Positions 1-8,184 of a DNA stretch of 64,000 bases are shown in pieces. The first letter of the stretch is position 1, and each line of letters starts with the position of its first letter. The notes beneath the pieces were generated by a model that was given only the letters and a program-made list of their open reading frames with translations, made no database searches and was not told where the DNA came from. This DNA comes from Moritella sp. F3 (GTDB taxonomy: Bacteria > Pseudomonadota > Gammaproteobacteria > Enterobacterales > Moritellaceae), in NCBI RefSeq assembly GCF_015082335.1, contig NZ_BLRL01000010.1, positions 62,001 to 126,000 of the forward strand, in the 5' to 3' direction. Position numbers and translations under genes: made by a program.

Positions 1-270
1 ATAACAGATGGTCATGAATATTAATGCAGTATATTAGGTATTAGCTGCACTTATTATCTGCATTTTGTGAATTAATTAGGCTATTATAGTATAGAGTCAC
101 GACTCTATATACTCAATTAGGGTTGTAACAGCACCGATAATAGCAAATTACTGTTTTATTTCGGCGATATTTAGCGAATAAGTGTAAATTTGATTGATGT
201 AACTAAAGGTTATTATTAAGCTTAATTTATCCCACTTTATATAATTTAATTTGTGCAATGATGAGGGCAT
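1..270. other. Upstream region of the TetR gene
   Basis: No gene is supported here. The stretch is AT-rich and carries an inverted repeat (annotated separately) about 160 bases before the TetR start codon. The start codon at 271 is preceded by a short purine-rich segment (GATGAGGG) that can serve as ribosome binding site. Confidence 0.5.
90..109. promoter_or_regulatory. 9-bp inverted repeat, candidate operator
   Basis: The sequence TATAGAGTC-AC-GACTCTATA is a perfect 9-bp inverted repeat around a 2-base spacer. Its size and symmetry fit the operator of a dimeric TetR-type regulator, and the next gene encodes one. That this protein binds here is inference. Autoregulation is common in the family, but the distance to the start codon is longer than usual. 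Confidence 0.4.
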
Positions 271-918
271 ATGACAGAAAATAACACGACGCAAAGAAAT
301 CTTCCGAGGCAGGAAAGAAGCCTTGAAAGAGTAAAGCAAATAATTGATTCTGCGGCAGCTTTGTTTGATGAAATTGGTATTGCTAATGCTACGCCTTCTG
401 ATATAGCAAAAGCATCAGGTTTAACCAGAACATCGTTGTACCGTTATTTTCCAAATAAAGCATCGATAATTCGTGCTTTAGCAGAGCGTCACCTTCAAGC
501 ACTGCAATTACGATTCTCGGCTGTACCAAGTGATTTACCACTTGGAGAACGCATTGAATTGGTTATTGAGGTATACGCTGAATTTTATCGTAAAGAACCG
601 GGTTATATGGCTGTTTGGTCGGGTGTAGATTCCTTACCTGAGCTAAAAAGTATTGATCAGTCAGCGCTTGATTTCCATTCTGCAGTGATTCAAAAGCAAA
701 TGGAAAGCATCGTTTCTGATGAGATTAGTGCTGAGCAGATTAAGATGATCTCGGTTATCTTGCCACGTACTGTCGGCTCTATTTTACGTCTAGCAGTACA
801 AGAGCCTGAATCAGCAGATAAATACGTTCGTGAAGCAAAAGTGCTAGCGACTGTATATTTGACTCATTACGCACATCTTTCTGGTTATGACCTTAAGAGT
901 CAGTTAAACGCAGAATAA
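271..918 (+). CDS. TetR/AcrR family transcriptional regulator
   Basis: The 215-residue length is typical of TetR repressors. The N-terminal helix-turn-helix lies at about residues 41-60, ending in the family hallmark SLYRYFPNK. The rest should be the variable helical ligand-binding and dimerisation domain, where I recognise no ligand-specific motif. The start is the ATG at 271, giving a basic leader of about 20 residues before the first helix. The gene is followed by a stem-loop and then by a radical SAM gene on the same strand, which may or may not be its target. An inverted repeat at 90-109 is a candidate operator. The family assignment is firm; the effector and regulon are unknown. Confidence 0.9.
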   Translation: MTENNTTQRNLPRQERSLERVKQIIDSAAALFDEIGIANATPSDIAKASGLTRTSLYRYFPNKASIIRALAERHLQALQLRFSAVPSDLPLGERIELVIEVYAEFYRKEPGYMAVWSGVDSLPELKSIDQSALDFHSAVIQKQMESIVSDEISAEQIKMISVILPRTVGSILRLAVQEPESADKYVREAKVLATVYLTHYAHLSGYDLKSQLNAE

Positions 919-928
919 TCGAATAAAT

Positions 929-956
929 TAGCAGTGTTGAGCCCATAACACTGCTA
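929..956. terminator. 10-bp stem-loop after the TetR gene
   Basis: TAGCAGTGTT and AACACTGCTA form a perfect 10-bp stem with an 8-base loop, 11 bases after the tetR-type stop codon. No T-run follows on the plus strand (CCCTCC follows), so a classical intrinsic terminator is doubtful. It could be a weak or factor-assisted terminator or an RNA-stabilising hairpin between this gene and the radical SAM gene. Confidence 0.45.
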
Positions 957-1007
957 CCCTCCTTAAATTAGCAGCGGATGCTTACCCTCAAATAATGGAA
1001 CTGTTTT

Positions 1008-1895
1008 ATGCCTATCTCTTATGTTGAACCTGTATTTCGTCCGCCGAGTGAATGGCGTTCATTGATCTTACAAGTCGCAAATGGTTGTTCTTGGAATAAC
1101 TGCACTTTTTGCGATATGTATACGCAACCACAGAAAAAATTTCGCGCTAAAAAAATCGATGACATCGAAGCTGAAATTTTAAGTGTTGTTGCCAGTGGTC
1201 AAAAACATCAGCGTGTTTTTCTAGCAGACGGCGATGCGATGACGTTACCGTTTAAACGTTTAAAAGAGATCTTATTACTGATCCGTAAACACATGCCCGA
1301 TGTGCAAAGAGTGAGTGCCTATTGCCTGCCGCGTAACATCAAAAGTAAATCATTGGCTGAGCTTTATGAGTTAGGTAATTTAGGACTCGGTATTGTTTAT
1401 GTTGGTTGTGAAAGTGGTGATGATGAGGTGCTGGCGTTAGTCGAAAAAGGTGAAACGTACGATTCACAACTTGATGCGTTATACAAACTCAAAGGCGCAG
1501 GCATTAAAACCTCGGTGATGATATTAAATGGCCTTGGTGGTACTGAATTTACCAAACAGCATGCATTAAACTCAGCTCGCTTGATGAATGAAGCACAACC
1601 AGATTATTTATCCACGTTAGTGGTGTCTTTTCCATTGGGCCAAGCTAAATTTGCGCACAATTTTAAAAATGGTTTCCAATTACCCGATCAACACGGATTA
1701 TTTCTGGAAATGCAGATGCTGCTAGAGAATTTGGAATTGAATAATACGGTATTCAGATCTGACCATGCCTCTAACTATTTGTCTTTGAAGGGCACGTTAG
1801 GGAAAGATAAAGCGCAGTTGTTAGCGCAAGTGCGCAGTGCGATTGAAGCACCAGAGCACAGTAAATTGCGTAAAGAGTGGCAGCGCGGACTATAA
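1008..1895 (+). CDS. Radical SAM protein of unknown substrate
   Basis: This 295-residue protein has the cluster-binding cysteines C27, C32 and C35 in the context NGCSWNNCTFCDMY. The spacing is therefore C-x4-C-x2-C, a variant of the usual C-x3-C-x2-C that is seen in the B12-binding/Elp3-like radical SAM group (COG1032-type). A conserved segment YVGCESGDDEVL follows, as in those proteins. There is no N-terminal cobalamin domain and no obvious C-terminal auxiliary Fe-S domain, so it is the core enzyme only. The substrate cannot be read from the sequence. It is cytoplasmic and lies between the TetR regulator and the peroxiredoxin gene; 255 bases separate it from the latter, which has its own promoter region. 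Confidence 0.85.
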   Translation: MPISYVEPVFRPPSEWRSLILQVANGCSWNNCTFCDMYTQPQKKFRAKKIDDIEAEILSVVASGQKHQRVFLADGDAMTLPFKRLKEILLLIRKHMPDVQRVSAYCLPRNIKSKSLAELYELGNLGLGIVYVGCESGDDEVLALVEKGETYDSQLDALYKLKGAGIKTSVMILNGLGGTEFTKQHALNSARLMNEAQPDYLSTLVVSFPLGQAKFAHNFKNGFQLPDQHGLFLEMQMLLENLELNNTVFRSDHASNYLSLKGTLGKDKAQLLAQVRSAIEAPEHSKLRKEWQRGL

Positions 1896-2040
1896 GTTTA
1901 GGTTCTGCATTATGTCCATCATATTAAACGTCGTCATTATCACAAGCTTAATAAAAACAGCTGACACGAGATGACAACAAGAAAGTGCGATGCTATGGTT
2001 ATATTTCAATAAATTTTATCTTATGAACGCTTAATTACCG

Positions 2041-2077
2041 ATAGCTTTAACCTATCAAAATGATTGGGTAAAGCAAT
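2041..2077 (+). promoter_or_regulatory. Candidate OxyR binding site before the peroxiredoxin
   Basis: The 37-base site follows the OxyR pattern ATAGNTNNNANCTAT-N7-ATAGNTNNNANCTAT. The first half (2041-2055) matches all 10 defined positions. The second half (2063-2077) matches 7 of 10, with exactly 7 bases between. It ends at a candidate -35 element (TTGGTT, 2077-2082), the usual geometry for activation by OxyR. It lies about 75 bases before the peroxiredoxin start. The sequence match is direct; binding is inferred. Confidence 0.7.
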
Positions 2078-2150
2078 TGGTTTAAGATTATATTTAATGT
2101 AAAAATTATGCCGTAAATAAGCAAATATTTAATTAATTTAGGAGATTAAA

Positions 2151-2753
2151 ATGGTTTTAGTAGGACGTCAAGCACCTGACTTTACAGCTGCAGCAGTACT
2201 AGGTAACGGCGAAATCGTTGATAGCTTTAACTTCACTGAATTCACTAAAGGTAAATCAGCAGTTTTATTTTTCTACCCTCTTGATTTCACATTTGTTTGC
2301 CCATCAGAGCTAATCGCTTTTGATCACCGTCTTGAAGAATTCCAAAAGCGCGGCGTTGAAGTAATCGGTGTTTCAATCGATTCACAATTCAGCCACAACG
2401 CATGGCGTAACACTGCTATCGAAGATGGCGGTATCGGTCCAGTTAAATACCCACTAGTAGCTGACGTTAAGCACGAAATCTGTAAAGCATACGACGTTGA
2501 ACATCCAGAAGCTGGTGTTGCTTTCCGTGGTTCTTTCCTAATCGACACAAACGGTGTTGTTCGTCACCAAGTTGTTAACGACCTTCCTTTAGGCCGTAAC
2601 ATCGATGAAATGCTACGTATGGTTGATGCACTAAACTTCCACGAGAAAAACGGTGAAGTTTGTCCTGCACAATGGGAAGCTGGCAAAGAAGGTATGGACG
2701 CATCTCCAGAAGGCGTTGCTAAATACCTAACTAAAAATGCTAAAAGCCTATAA
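2151..2753 (+). CDS. Typical 2-Cys peroxiredoxin (AhpC/Prx1 type)
   Basis: This cytoplasmic peroxidase reduces hydrogen peroxide and organic peroxides. The peroxidatic cysteine is C50 in DFTFVCPSE, with T47 and R126 completing the usual active site. The resolving cysteine is C171 in GEVCPAQW. It also has a GGIG loop (93-96) and a C-terminal YL (192-193), the positions of the GGLG and YF motifs linked to easily over-oxidised peroxiredoxins. The length of 200 residues is normal for the family. The start ATG at 2151 follows a clear AGGAG at 2141-2145. The gene is monocistronic, with an OxyR-type site upstream and a strong terminator downstream. No AhpF-type reductase is adjacent, so the electron donor is probably thioredoxin or a distant AhpF. 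Confidence 0.96.
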   Translation: MVLVGRQAPDFTAAAVLGNGEIVDSFNFTEFTKGKSAVLFFYPLDFTFVCPSELIAFDHRLEEFQKRGVEVIGVSIDSQFSHNAWRNTAIEDGGIGPVKYPLVADVKHEICKAYDVEHPEAGVAFRGSFLIDTNGVVRHQVVNDLPLGRNIDEMLRMVDALNFHEKNGEVCPAQWEAGKEGMDASPEGVAKYLTKNAKSL

Positions 2754-2791
2754 TTCTTACTTACTCTGTTAAGTAAAAATTAAGTCTTAAT

Positions 2792-2822
2792 AAAAAGCCA
2801 ATCTCATTGAGATTGGCTTTTT
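2792..2822. terminator. Bidirectional intrinsic terminator
   Basis: AGCCAATCTCA and TGAGATTGGCT form a stem flanked by an A-run on one side and TTTTT on the other. It sits between the peroxiredoxin gene and the convergent cheX gene and can end transcription from both. Confidence 0.9.
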
Positions 2823-2885
2823 AGTATCTGGGATTTGGTATTGATTGGCGTTTGCTTCACAATATAACTTAATTATTGAAATAGC

Positions 2886-3350
2886 TTAATTATCGAAACA
2901 TATCTCAATTGAAGCACTGCCGAATTTACTTGTGAGTGGCAGTAACAATTTAGGCCCTTCTGATTTATGTGTCACAGTATGACCCTTACCCGATACCACG
3001 ATCGGCGTAGACATATCAAAATCAAAGCCTTTATCGGCTAAAATACGTTTTGCACCACCGGTAACCATATTCGTGATCTCACCAACCATATCAATGACTT
3101 CAGCATCAATAGCAGCGGGCTTTTCACCAAGCATGTTATTCATGATAGCTAATGCGAGTGGCTCATCAAATGTCAGTGCAAATGAACCTTTAGCTTGAGT
3201 AGACATCATTCCCATAATACCGGAGATGTCACCTTTCGCTTTATCATCTTTTTTAAGTCTTGGCTTGCCTGGAGTTAACTCCACTTGCGCCATGGTATTC
3301 AATACGTTTAATAAAGATGAAATAAATGGATTAATAAATTCTACGCGCAT
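2886..3350 (-). CDS. cheX: CheX-type chemotaxis phosphatase
   Basis: This 154-residue single-domain protein belongs to the CheC/CheX/FliY phosphatase group, which removes phosphate from CheY-P. The catalytic signature E-x2-N is present once, as E91 and N94 in EITNMVTGG; CheX carries one such motif and CheC usually two. The N-terminal segment MRVEFINPFISSLLNVL is typical of CheX-like proteins. It starts 22 bases after the zur stop codon on the same strand, so the two genes may be co-transcribed, which is not an obvious functional pairing. No other flagellar or chemotaxis genes are adjacent, although a chemoreceptor gene lies 5 kb away. Confidence 0.85.
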   Translation of the reverse strand: MRVEFINPFISSLLNVLNTMAQVELTPGKPRLKKDDKAKGDISGIMGMMSTQAKGSFALTFDEPLALAIMNNMLGEKPAAIDAEVIDMVGEITNMVTGGAKRILADKGFDFDMSTPIVVSGKGHTVTHKSEGPKLLLPLTSKFGSASIEICFDN

Positions 3351-3372
3351 CGTTCTTGTTCCTGAAATTTAA

Positions 3373-3813
3373 TTATTTACGACAATCGGCACAGATACCG
3401 TGTGCTTCTACTGTCTTGGTCGTAATTGCAAAACCATGCTCATCTGCAAGTGATTGCAGCAATTCTTCGATTTCGGTATTGTGCAATTCAATCACGCCAC
3501 CACAACTCTTACATAAGAGTAGCTGTGAAGGATGTTTTTCTCCAAAATGCGGGCATAAAATAAAAGCATTGCTTGATTCTATTTTATGGATGAAACCTTC
3601 TTCTAATAGAAAGTCGAGGGCACGGTATACCGTCGGCGGTTTGGCATTTGGTTCTAATAGCTGCAGCTGAGCAAGTAGATCGTAAGCGCTGATCATGGCA
3701 TTGTGCTGTGCCATTAATAAAAAGATCTGCTGCCTAATAGGGGTGAAGCGAACCGCACGCGTAACACAAAGCTGTTGGGCTCTGTAGAGTAAATTGTTCG
3801 CTGAATCTGTCAT
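3373..3813 (-). CDS. zur: Fur-family zinc uptake regulator Zur
   Basis: This Zn(II)-sensing repressor belongs to the Fur superfamily. The winged-helix domain includes RFTPIRQQIF and the recognition-helix segment PPTVYRALDFL. The structural zinc site consists of two CxxC pairs, C101/C104 (CKSC) and C141/C144 (CADC, in GICADCRK), numbered from the chosen start. The segment ILCPHFGEKHPSQLLLC fits Zur better than Fur. An in-frame GTG at 3852 would add 13 hydrophobic residues. The ATGs at 3822 and 3813 are more plausible because the Fur-family N-terminus should be short and polar. A matching Zur box occurs in this window before rpmE2 (31855-31878), which supports the Zur assignment. Confidence 0.88.
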   Translation of the reverse strand: MTDSANNLLYRAQQLCVTRAVRFTPIRQQIFLLMAQHNAMISAYDLLAQLQLLEPNAKPPTVYRALDFLLEEGFIHKIESSNAFILCPHFGEKHPSQLLLCKSCGGVIELHNTEIEELLQSLADEHGFAITTKTVEAHGICADCRK

Positions 3814-3852
3814 AGGGATCATTAAATGGCTGAGAAAGGATAATGCTAACAC

Positions 3853-4184
3853 ATTGAGGTGGGTTTGCTAATTGGAATACGTTAAAAATAGCCTAGAGGC
3901 GGGCTTTTATAGTGGTTTTTTTAGTGTTATATAATCAAGGTGTAAAAGATACCGGTATCATAATATTATATACTGCTTAATAAGTCGTTTATAACGATAT
4001 ATTTTATTATCTCTATTTATACCTATAGCTTTAGCAAAATATAGGTAGATTATGATTATAACTAGGTTACAACGCTATTTTTTGTAATCTATTTACCTTA
4101 TTTTATTCCTCAATAAAAGATCATGTTGAACGCTGTATGCAGGGCATATTTATGCGCGCTCAACATGATGAAGTTCGATTAGCT
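3853..4184. other. Intergenic region upstream of zur
   Basis: This 332-base gap holds no supported gene. It contains a perfect 12-bp palindrome GATACCGGTATC at 3948-3959, of unknown role, in the zur upstream region. Its far end holds the stem-loop terminator of the isochorismatase-like gene (4111-4169). The rest is very AT-rich and probably carries the zur promoter. Confidence 0.5.
4111..4169 (-). terminator. Intrinsic terminator of the isochorismatase-like gene
   Basis: ATCATGTTGA (4120-4129) and TCAACATGAT (4160-4169) form a perfect 10-bp stem, with further internal pairing. On the minus strand it is followed by CTTTTATTG, so it reads as a terminator for the gene that ends at 4185. Confidence 0.75.
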
Positions 4185-4805
4185 TTACAATTGGTTCGCT
4201 TGTAAAAAGCTGTTGTATACCCAGCGATAAGTGGTGTGCTGGCCTAAGATACCCCCCAGTTCCATGCCTTTTTCACTGCGCCAATCATCCATCACCTCAG
4301 CCAGTACCGATGCCCACGTTGCTACTTTTACACCTGCTTGTGTCATGCGATGAATGGATGCGTCTGCAACCGCTTTATTCCATGTACCTGATGCATCGAC
4401 GACAGCATAAACATCATAACCTTCTGCGACGGCTGAAATAGCGGGGAACATTAAACACACATCGGTCACTATTCCCGCCATGATGATTTTCTTACGCCCT
4501 GTTGCCTCGATGGCCTGTTTGAATGCTGGGCTTTTCCATGCATTAATTTCACCTGCGCGTTCTATAATGTCATGGCCTAAAATATCGGTTATTTCAGACA
4601 TGATTGGGCCATTCGGACCATCTGGCATACTTGCTGTTGTCACCGTAGGCATGCCGACTGTTTTTGCCATTGCGCATAAGCCTTTGATGTTTTCGGTCAT
4701 CAAATGTGGGTCTTGATCGCGGCAGCTAACGAGTAGCCCAGTTTGATGGTCAATCATCGCCAATACGGCATTATCAATCGTTAATGTTTCTGCAAATTTA
4801 TTCAT
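4185..4805 (-). CDS. Isochorismatase-like cysteine hydrolase (YcaC type)
   Basis: This 206-residue member of the isochorismatase/nicotinamidase superfamily has the full catalytic triad D19 (in MIDHQTG), K91 (in AWKSP) and C117 (in GIVTDVCL). The cis-peptide segment preceding the cysteine is also present. The arrangement and length resemble YcaC-like hydrolases of unknown physiological substrate rather than nicotinamidases, since the metal-binding DxHxxxH motif is absent. It lies 61 bases downstream of the pirin gene on the same strand, so the two probably form an operon. That pairing suggests a small-molecule detoxification or aromatic-compound role, which is inference. Confidence 0.88.
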   Translation of the reverse strand: MNKFAETLTIDNAVLAMIDHQTGLLVSCRDQDPHLMTENIKGLCAMAKTVGMPTVTTASMPDGPNGPIMSEITDILGHDIIERAGEINAWKSPAFKQAIEATGRKKIIMAGIVTDVCLMFPAISAVAEGYDVYAVVDASGTWNKAVADASIHRMTQAGVKVATWASVLAEVMDDWRSEKGMELGGILGQHTTYRWVYNSFLQANQL

Positions 4806-4866
4806 GGTAATTTCCTTTTACTTTATCGTTAAATTTGATCGTTGAAATGCATAATTAAATAACGGG

Positions 4867-5565
4867 TTATTGATTGCTAATAACAACTATCTCGACATCT
4901 GTGTTCGCCGTGAGATCTGTTTGATAACTCCGGATCAAATCGCCATCTTCAGCGTCGAAGGTGCTATTTTTATCCGCGAATGCCACGTTGCCTTTACTGA
5001 CATAAGCGAGTGTTTCATGCGTGAAATGTATGCTTTCTCCTGCAGCCAAGCGCACTATGTCGATGGCTGTTTTGCTATCAAAAGTCTGGCTTTGATTCTT
5101 CGCACCGCCATAGATACGGGTCACGCCATTAGCATTTAATTTATAGTGTTTGTATCCCGCAGGTTGGCCTGACTCATCGGGTAGTACCCATAACTGCAAC
5201 ATACGGTTTTTGCTGTTATCTGGATTGATTTCGTTGTGTGAGAAACCTTCGCCACCGGCACGTTGTATTTGTGCTTCACCCGCATTTAAGCTTTGGCCGT
5301 GTTCAAGCGAACCTTCGTGACTTACACGGCCGTCTATCATGATAGAAATTACATCGATTTCTTTATGTGGGTGCATATGCGTTTGACCGCGAGGATTAAA
5401 TTGCGCATCAGCGAGGTAAACAAAATTACCGATACCATCGAATGTATTGGCTACTTTATTACGACCAAATACACGTCTATCCGTGACTAAGCGATGTTCT
5501 GTTAAACCAGCAAAACCGCCGAGGGGTAATGATTTTCTACTGAGTATTTGCATGTTCTGCTCCAT
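4867..5565 (-). CDS. Pirin family protein
   Basis: This two-cupin protein of 232 residues has the pirin metal site: H65 and H67 (THMHPHKE), H110 and E112 (FSHNEINPD). Bacterial pirins of this YhhW-like group bind iron and can have quercetin 2,3-dioxygenase activity. Whether this one does is not decidable from sequence. The second cupin (about residues 150-230) is less conserved, as usual. The ATG at 5565 or the one at 5553 (MQIL) could be the start. It is transcribed divergently from a LysR regulator, with a 166-base shared control region, and is followed by the isochorismatase-like gene. The layout suggests that the LysR protein controls the pair. Confidence 0.88.
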   Translation of the reverse strand: MEQNMQILSRKSLPLGGFAGLTEHRLVTDRRVFGRNKVANTFDGIGNFVYLADAQFNPRGQTHMHPHKEIDVISIMIDGRVSHEGSLEHGQSLNAGEAQIQRAGGEGFSHNEINPDNSKNRMLQLWVLPDESGQPAGYKHYKLNANGVTRIYGGAKNQSQTFDSKTAIDIVRLAAGESIHFTHETLAYVSKGNVAFADKNSTFDAEDGDLIRSYQTDLTANTDVEIVVISNQ

Positions 5566-5731
5566 GTTTTTGAGTTATTTTATTTTGGTATTATTTACGC
5601 GGAAGTTATTTGGTGTGGTTGTTAACATCGCGTTGTTGAAATTAATAATAGGACGTTAAGGTTGTTTGATAAATACTGACTTATTGATATGATAATTCCA
5701 TATTCAACAACAATGGACAGGCGTTGATAAC
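5566..5731. promoter_or_regulatory. Divergent control region, pirin / LysR
   Basis: This is a 166-base AT-rich region between two divergent genes, the standard place for LysR-type binding sites and both promoters. I could not single out one convincing T-N11-A operator among the AT-rich repeats. Confidence 0.5.
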
Positions 5732-6637
5732 ATGGAAAATGATTTAAACGACATGATGGTGTTTTTAGCGGTGGTAGAAACAGGCAGTTTTACCCTTGCA
5801 GCAGACAGACTCAGTATCCCCAAAGCGAATGTGAGCCGTAAAGTCTCACGGTTAGAGCAGCAATTAAATATCACCTTGTTAGAACGCTCGACGCGTTCAC
5901 AGCATTTAACTGAAGCGGGTAAACGCTATTTAGTACATTGTAAGCGGGTGCATGAAGAACTGGACTTAGCCAAGGCATCGGTATCGGAATTATTACATAG
6001 CTATAAAGGTGAATTAAAAGTTGGCGCATCAATATCGACAGGGCAGCAGATATTAAGACCGGCTTTAGCGACCTTTATGCATCAATATCCAGAATTAAAC
6101 GTGCAACTTAATCTCGTTAACCGGCGTGTTGATTTTATCGAAGAAGGGTTTGATGTGGTGATCCGCGTTGGCCGATTAGAAGACTCGATGTTGATGGCTA
6201 AAAATCTCGGTACCGCCACACGCTCGTTATTTGCTAGTCCTGCTTATTTGGCCAAACACGGCAAACCACAAACGGTAACCGAATTGTTAACCCATCAATT
6301 ATTAGTGATGAACCCAACGAACAATGATCCAACGTTAAACCTAGTGTCGACAGCAGGTGAGGCTTTTAACGTTAATTGTAAGCCGCGGTTATTGGTGGAT
6401 GATTTTGCTATCCTCAAACAATCTTTAGTGGATGGTTTAGGTATCGCGGTATTGCCCGATTATATGAGCCGTGAAGAAGTGGCTTCCGGACAGTTAGTGC
6501 GTGTGCTACCAGACTGGGGCATGGAGTCTGTTGATGTCTATGCTTTGTATCCACGCCATCGCGCTAAGATACCGAAAGTGAGGGCCTTTCTTGATTTTGC
6601 CATCAAGATCTATGGCGATGCGTTAAAGCTAAAATAA
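5732..6637 (+). CDS. LysR family transcriptional regulator
   Basis: This 301-residue protein has the LysR N-terminal winged helix. Residues about 17-37 (SFTLAADRLSIPKANVSRKV) form the helix-turn-helix, and RSTRSQHLTEAG follows as in the AaeR/YhcS-like group. The effector-binding domain spans about residues 90-295. It is divergent from the pirin-isochorismatase pair and is therefore their likely regulator. The ATG at 5732 gives a normal start directly before the helix-turn-helix (MENDLNDMMVFLAVVE). The effector is unknown. Confidence 0.93.
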   Translation: MENDLNDMMVFLAVVETGSFTLAADRLSIPKANVSRKVSRLEQQLNITLLERSTRSQHLTEAGKRYLVHCKRVHEELDLAKASVSELLHSYKGELKVGASISTGQQILRPALATFMHQYPELNVQLNLVNRRVDFIEEGFDVVIRVGRLEDSMLMAKNLGTATRSLFASPAYLAKHGKPQTVTELLTHQLLVMNPTNNDPTLNLVSTAGEAFNVNCKPRLLVDDFAILKQSLVDGLGIAVLPDYMSREEVASGQLVRVLPDWGMESVDVYALYPRHRAKIPKVRAFLDFAIKIYGDALKLK

Positions 6638-6870
6638 GTTGCTGTTATTAGCACTGTTATGAGGGATATTGTTAGGACTGGTATTAGCACTGATATGAGT
6701 AAATAGGTGAGAGCGATCTTTATTTTTGAAAGTACTGCCTTCAGGGTGTATGATCGCCCCCTTGTTTTTCGTGGCCATGGCTACGTTGTAACGCTGATTT
6801 TAAATAAGTTCACGATATAGCGCACTTACATTAAGTGCACTGACGCATCCAGATAAGAGATAATAAAGCA

Positions 6871-7863
6871 ATGACCAAGCCAGCTATTACCAGTGTTCAT
6901 GCCCCTGGGCGTTTTTCTATTGCGCCAATGTTGGATTGGACTGATCGTCATTGCCGTTACTTCCACCGCTTGCTAACCAAAAATACCCTGTTGTACACCG
7001 AGATGGTCACTACAGGTGCGATTATTCATGGTCGCGGTGATTACCTTGCCTACAACCAAGAAGAGCATCCGGTGTCGTTACAGCTGGGTGGTAGTAATCC
7101 TATCGACCTAGCACAAAGTGCGAAGCTGGCTCAAGAACGCGGCTATGACGAAATTAACTTGAACGTGGGCTGTCCATCAGACCGTGTGCAAAGCGGTAAA
7201 TTTGGCGCATGCTTAATGGCAGAACCAACGCTGGTGGCTGATTGCGTTAAAGCCATGCAAGATGTGGTGGATATTCCAGTTACCGTTAAGACCCGCATTG
7301 GTATTGATGATCAAGATTCATATGAATTTTTACAAACGTTTATCGAGACGGTTGCAGCAACAGGTTGTAATGACTTTACCTTACATGCGCGCAAAGCTTG
7401 GTTAAGTGGTTTAAGCCCGAAAGAAAACCGTGAGATCCCAGAACTGAATTATCAACGCGTTTACGATATCAAACAGGACTTTCCTGAGTTATTCATTGGT
7501 ATTAATGGCGGTGTTAAAACACTAGAAGACACGCAATTACATCTAGGCCATGTTGATGGTGTGATGATGGGGCGTGAAGCGTATCATAACCCTTTCTTGT
7601 TGAGCCAGATTGATGAACAAGTTTATGGCGCAGAAAAATCAACGCTAAGCCGTCATGATTATGCTGAACTGATGTTGCCGTATATTGAAAACCATATTCG
7701 TAATGGCGGAAGTTTAACGCATATTTATCGTCATATGCTGGGTTTATTCCTTGGCTTACCGGGTGCAAGAGCGTGGAAACGTCATCTGAGTGAGCAAGGA
7801 CATAAAAAAGGCGCAGGTGTTGAGGTTGTACAAGAGGCATTGCGACTAGTGCCTAGATGCTAA
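6871..7863 (+). CDS. dusA: tRNA-dihydrouridine(20/20a) synthase DusA
   Basis: This FMN enzyme reduces uridines 20 and 20a in the tRNA D-loop using NADPH. It has the FMN-site start [18 protein letters not shown], the catalytic cysteine C101 in [12 protein letters not shown], and the GACLM segment typical of Dus[17 protein letters not shown], with the DusA-specific [11 protein letters not shown] signature, separates it from DusB and DusC. The 330-residue length is normal. It is a single gene with a strong terminator right after it. Confidence 0.97.
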   Translation: MTKPAITSVHAPGRFSIAPMLDWTDRHCRYFHRLLTKNTLLYTEMVTTGAIIHGRGDYLAYNQEEHPVSLQLGGSNPIDLAQSAKLAQERGYDEINLNVGCPSDRVQSGKFGACLMAEPTLVADCVKAMQDVVDIPVTVKTRIGIDDQDSYEFLQTFIETVAATGCNDFTLHARKAWLSGLSPKENREIPELNYQRVYDIKQDFPELFIGINGGVKTLEDTQLHLGHVDGVMMGREAYHNPFLLSQIDEQVYGAEKSTLSRHDYAELMLPYIENHIRNGGSLTHIYRHMLGLFLGLPGARAWKRHLSEQGHKKGAGVEVVQEALRLVPRC

Positions 7864-7890
7864 GAGATTGATTTGAAAAACTAAAATAAT

Positions 7891-7928
7891 AAAGCTTATT
7901 ATGATTTATATAATAAGCTTTTTTTTTG
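7891..7928 (+). terminator. Intrinsic terminator of dusA
   Basis: AAAGCTTATTA and TAATAAGCTTT form an 11-bp stem followed by a run of T residues. It lies 28 bases after the dusA stop codon. Confidence 0.92.
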
Positions 7929-8184
7929 TATGATTTGTAAGAATGTGGTTACTTATTAACTACAGAGGCTCGTTTGGGCTAATTTATTCAGGTAGTATAA
8001 ATAGTCTAATACTAACGGTTTAATAACATCTAATATACAAAAAAAGGTCATGACTTTCATTTTAAGGCCGATAAGGTATTAGAGATTTTGAGGATATTGT
8101 CCGATCTATAAGTTAGATCAAAGGGACTGAATTGGTATTGTCATCATATATCAAACTAACTTACAAACGCTACAGAGGTATGAA

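Noticed and set aside
148..339. Minus-strand open frame overlapping the TetR start
   Set aside because: It covers the TetR promoter and start, has no ribosome binding site or recognisable sequence, and is best explained as a chance frame.
8100..8184. Possible Pho box before the chemoreceptor (TTGTCATCATA)
   Set aside because: Only one half-site is recognisable; the second half does not match.
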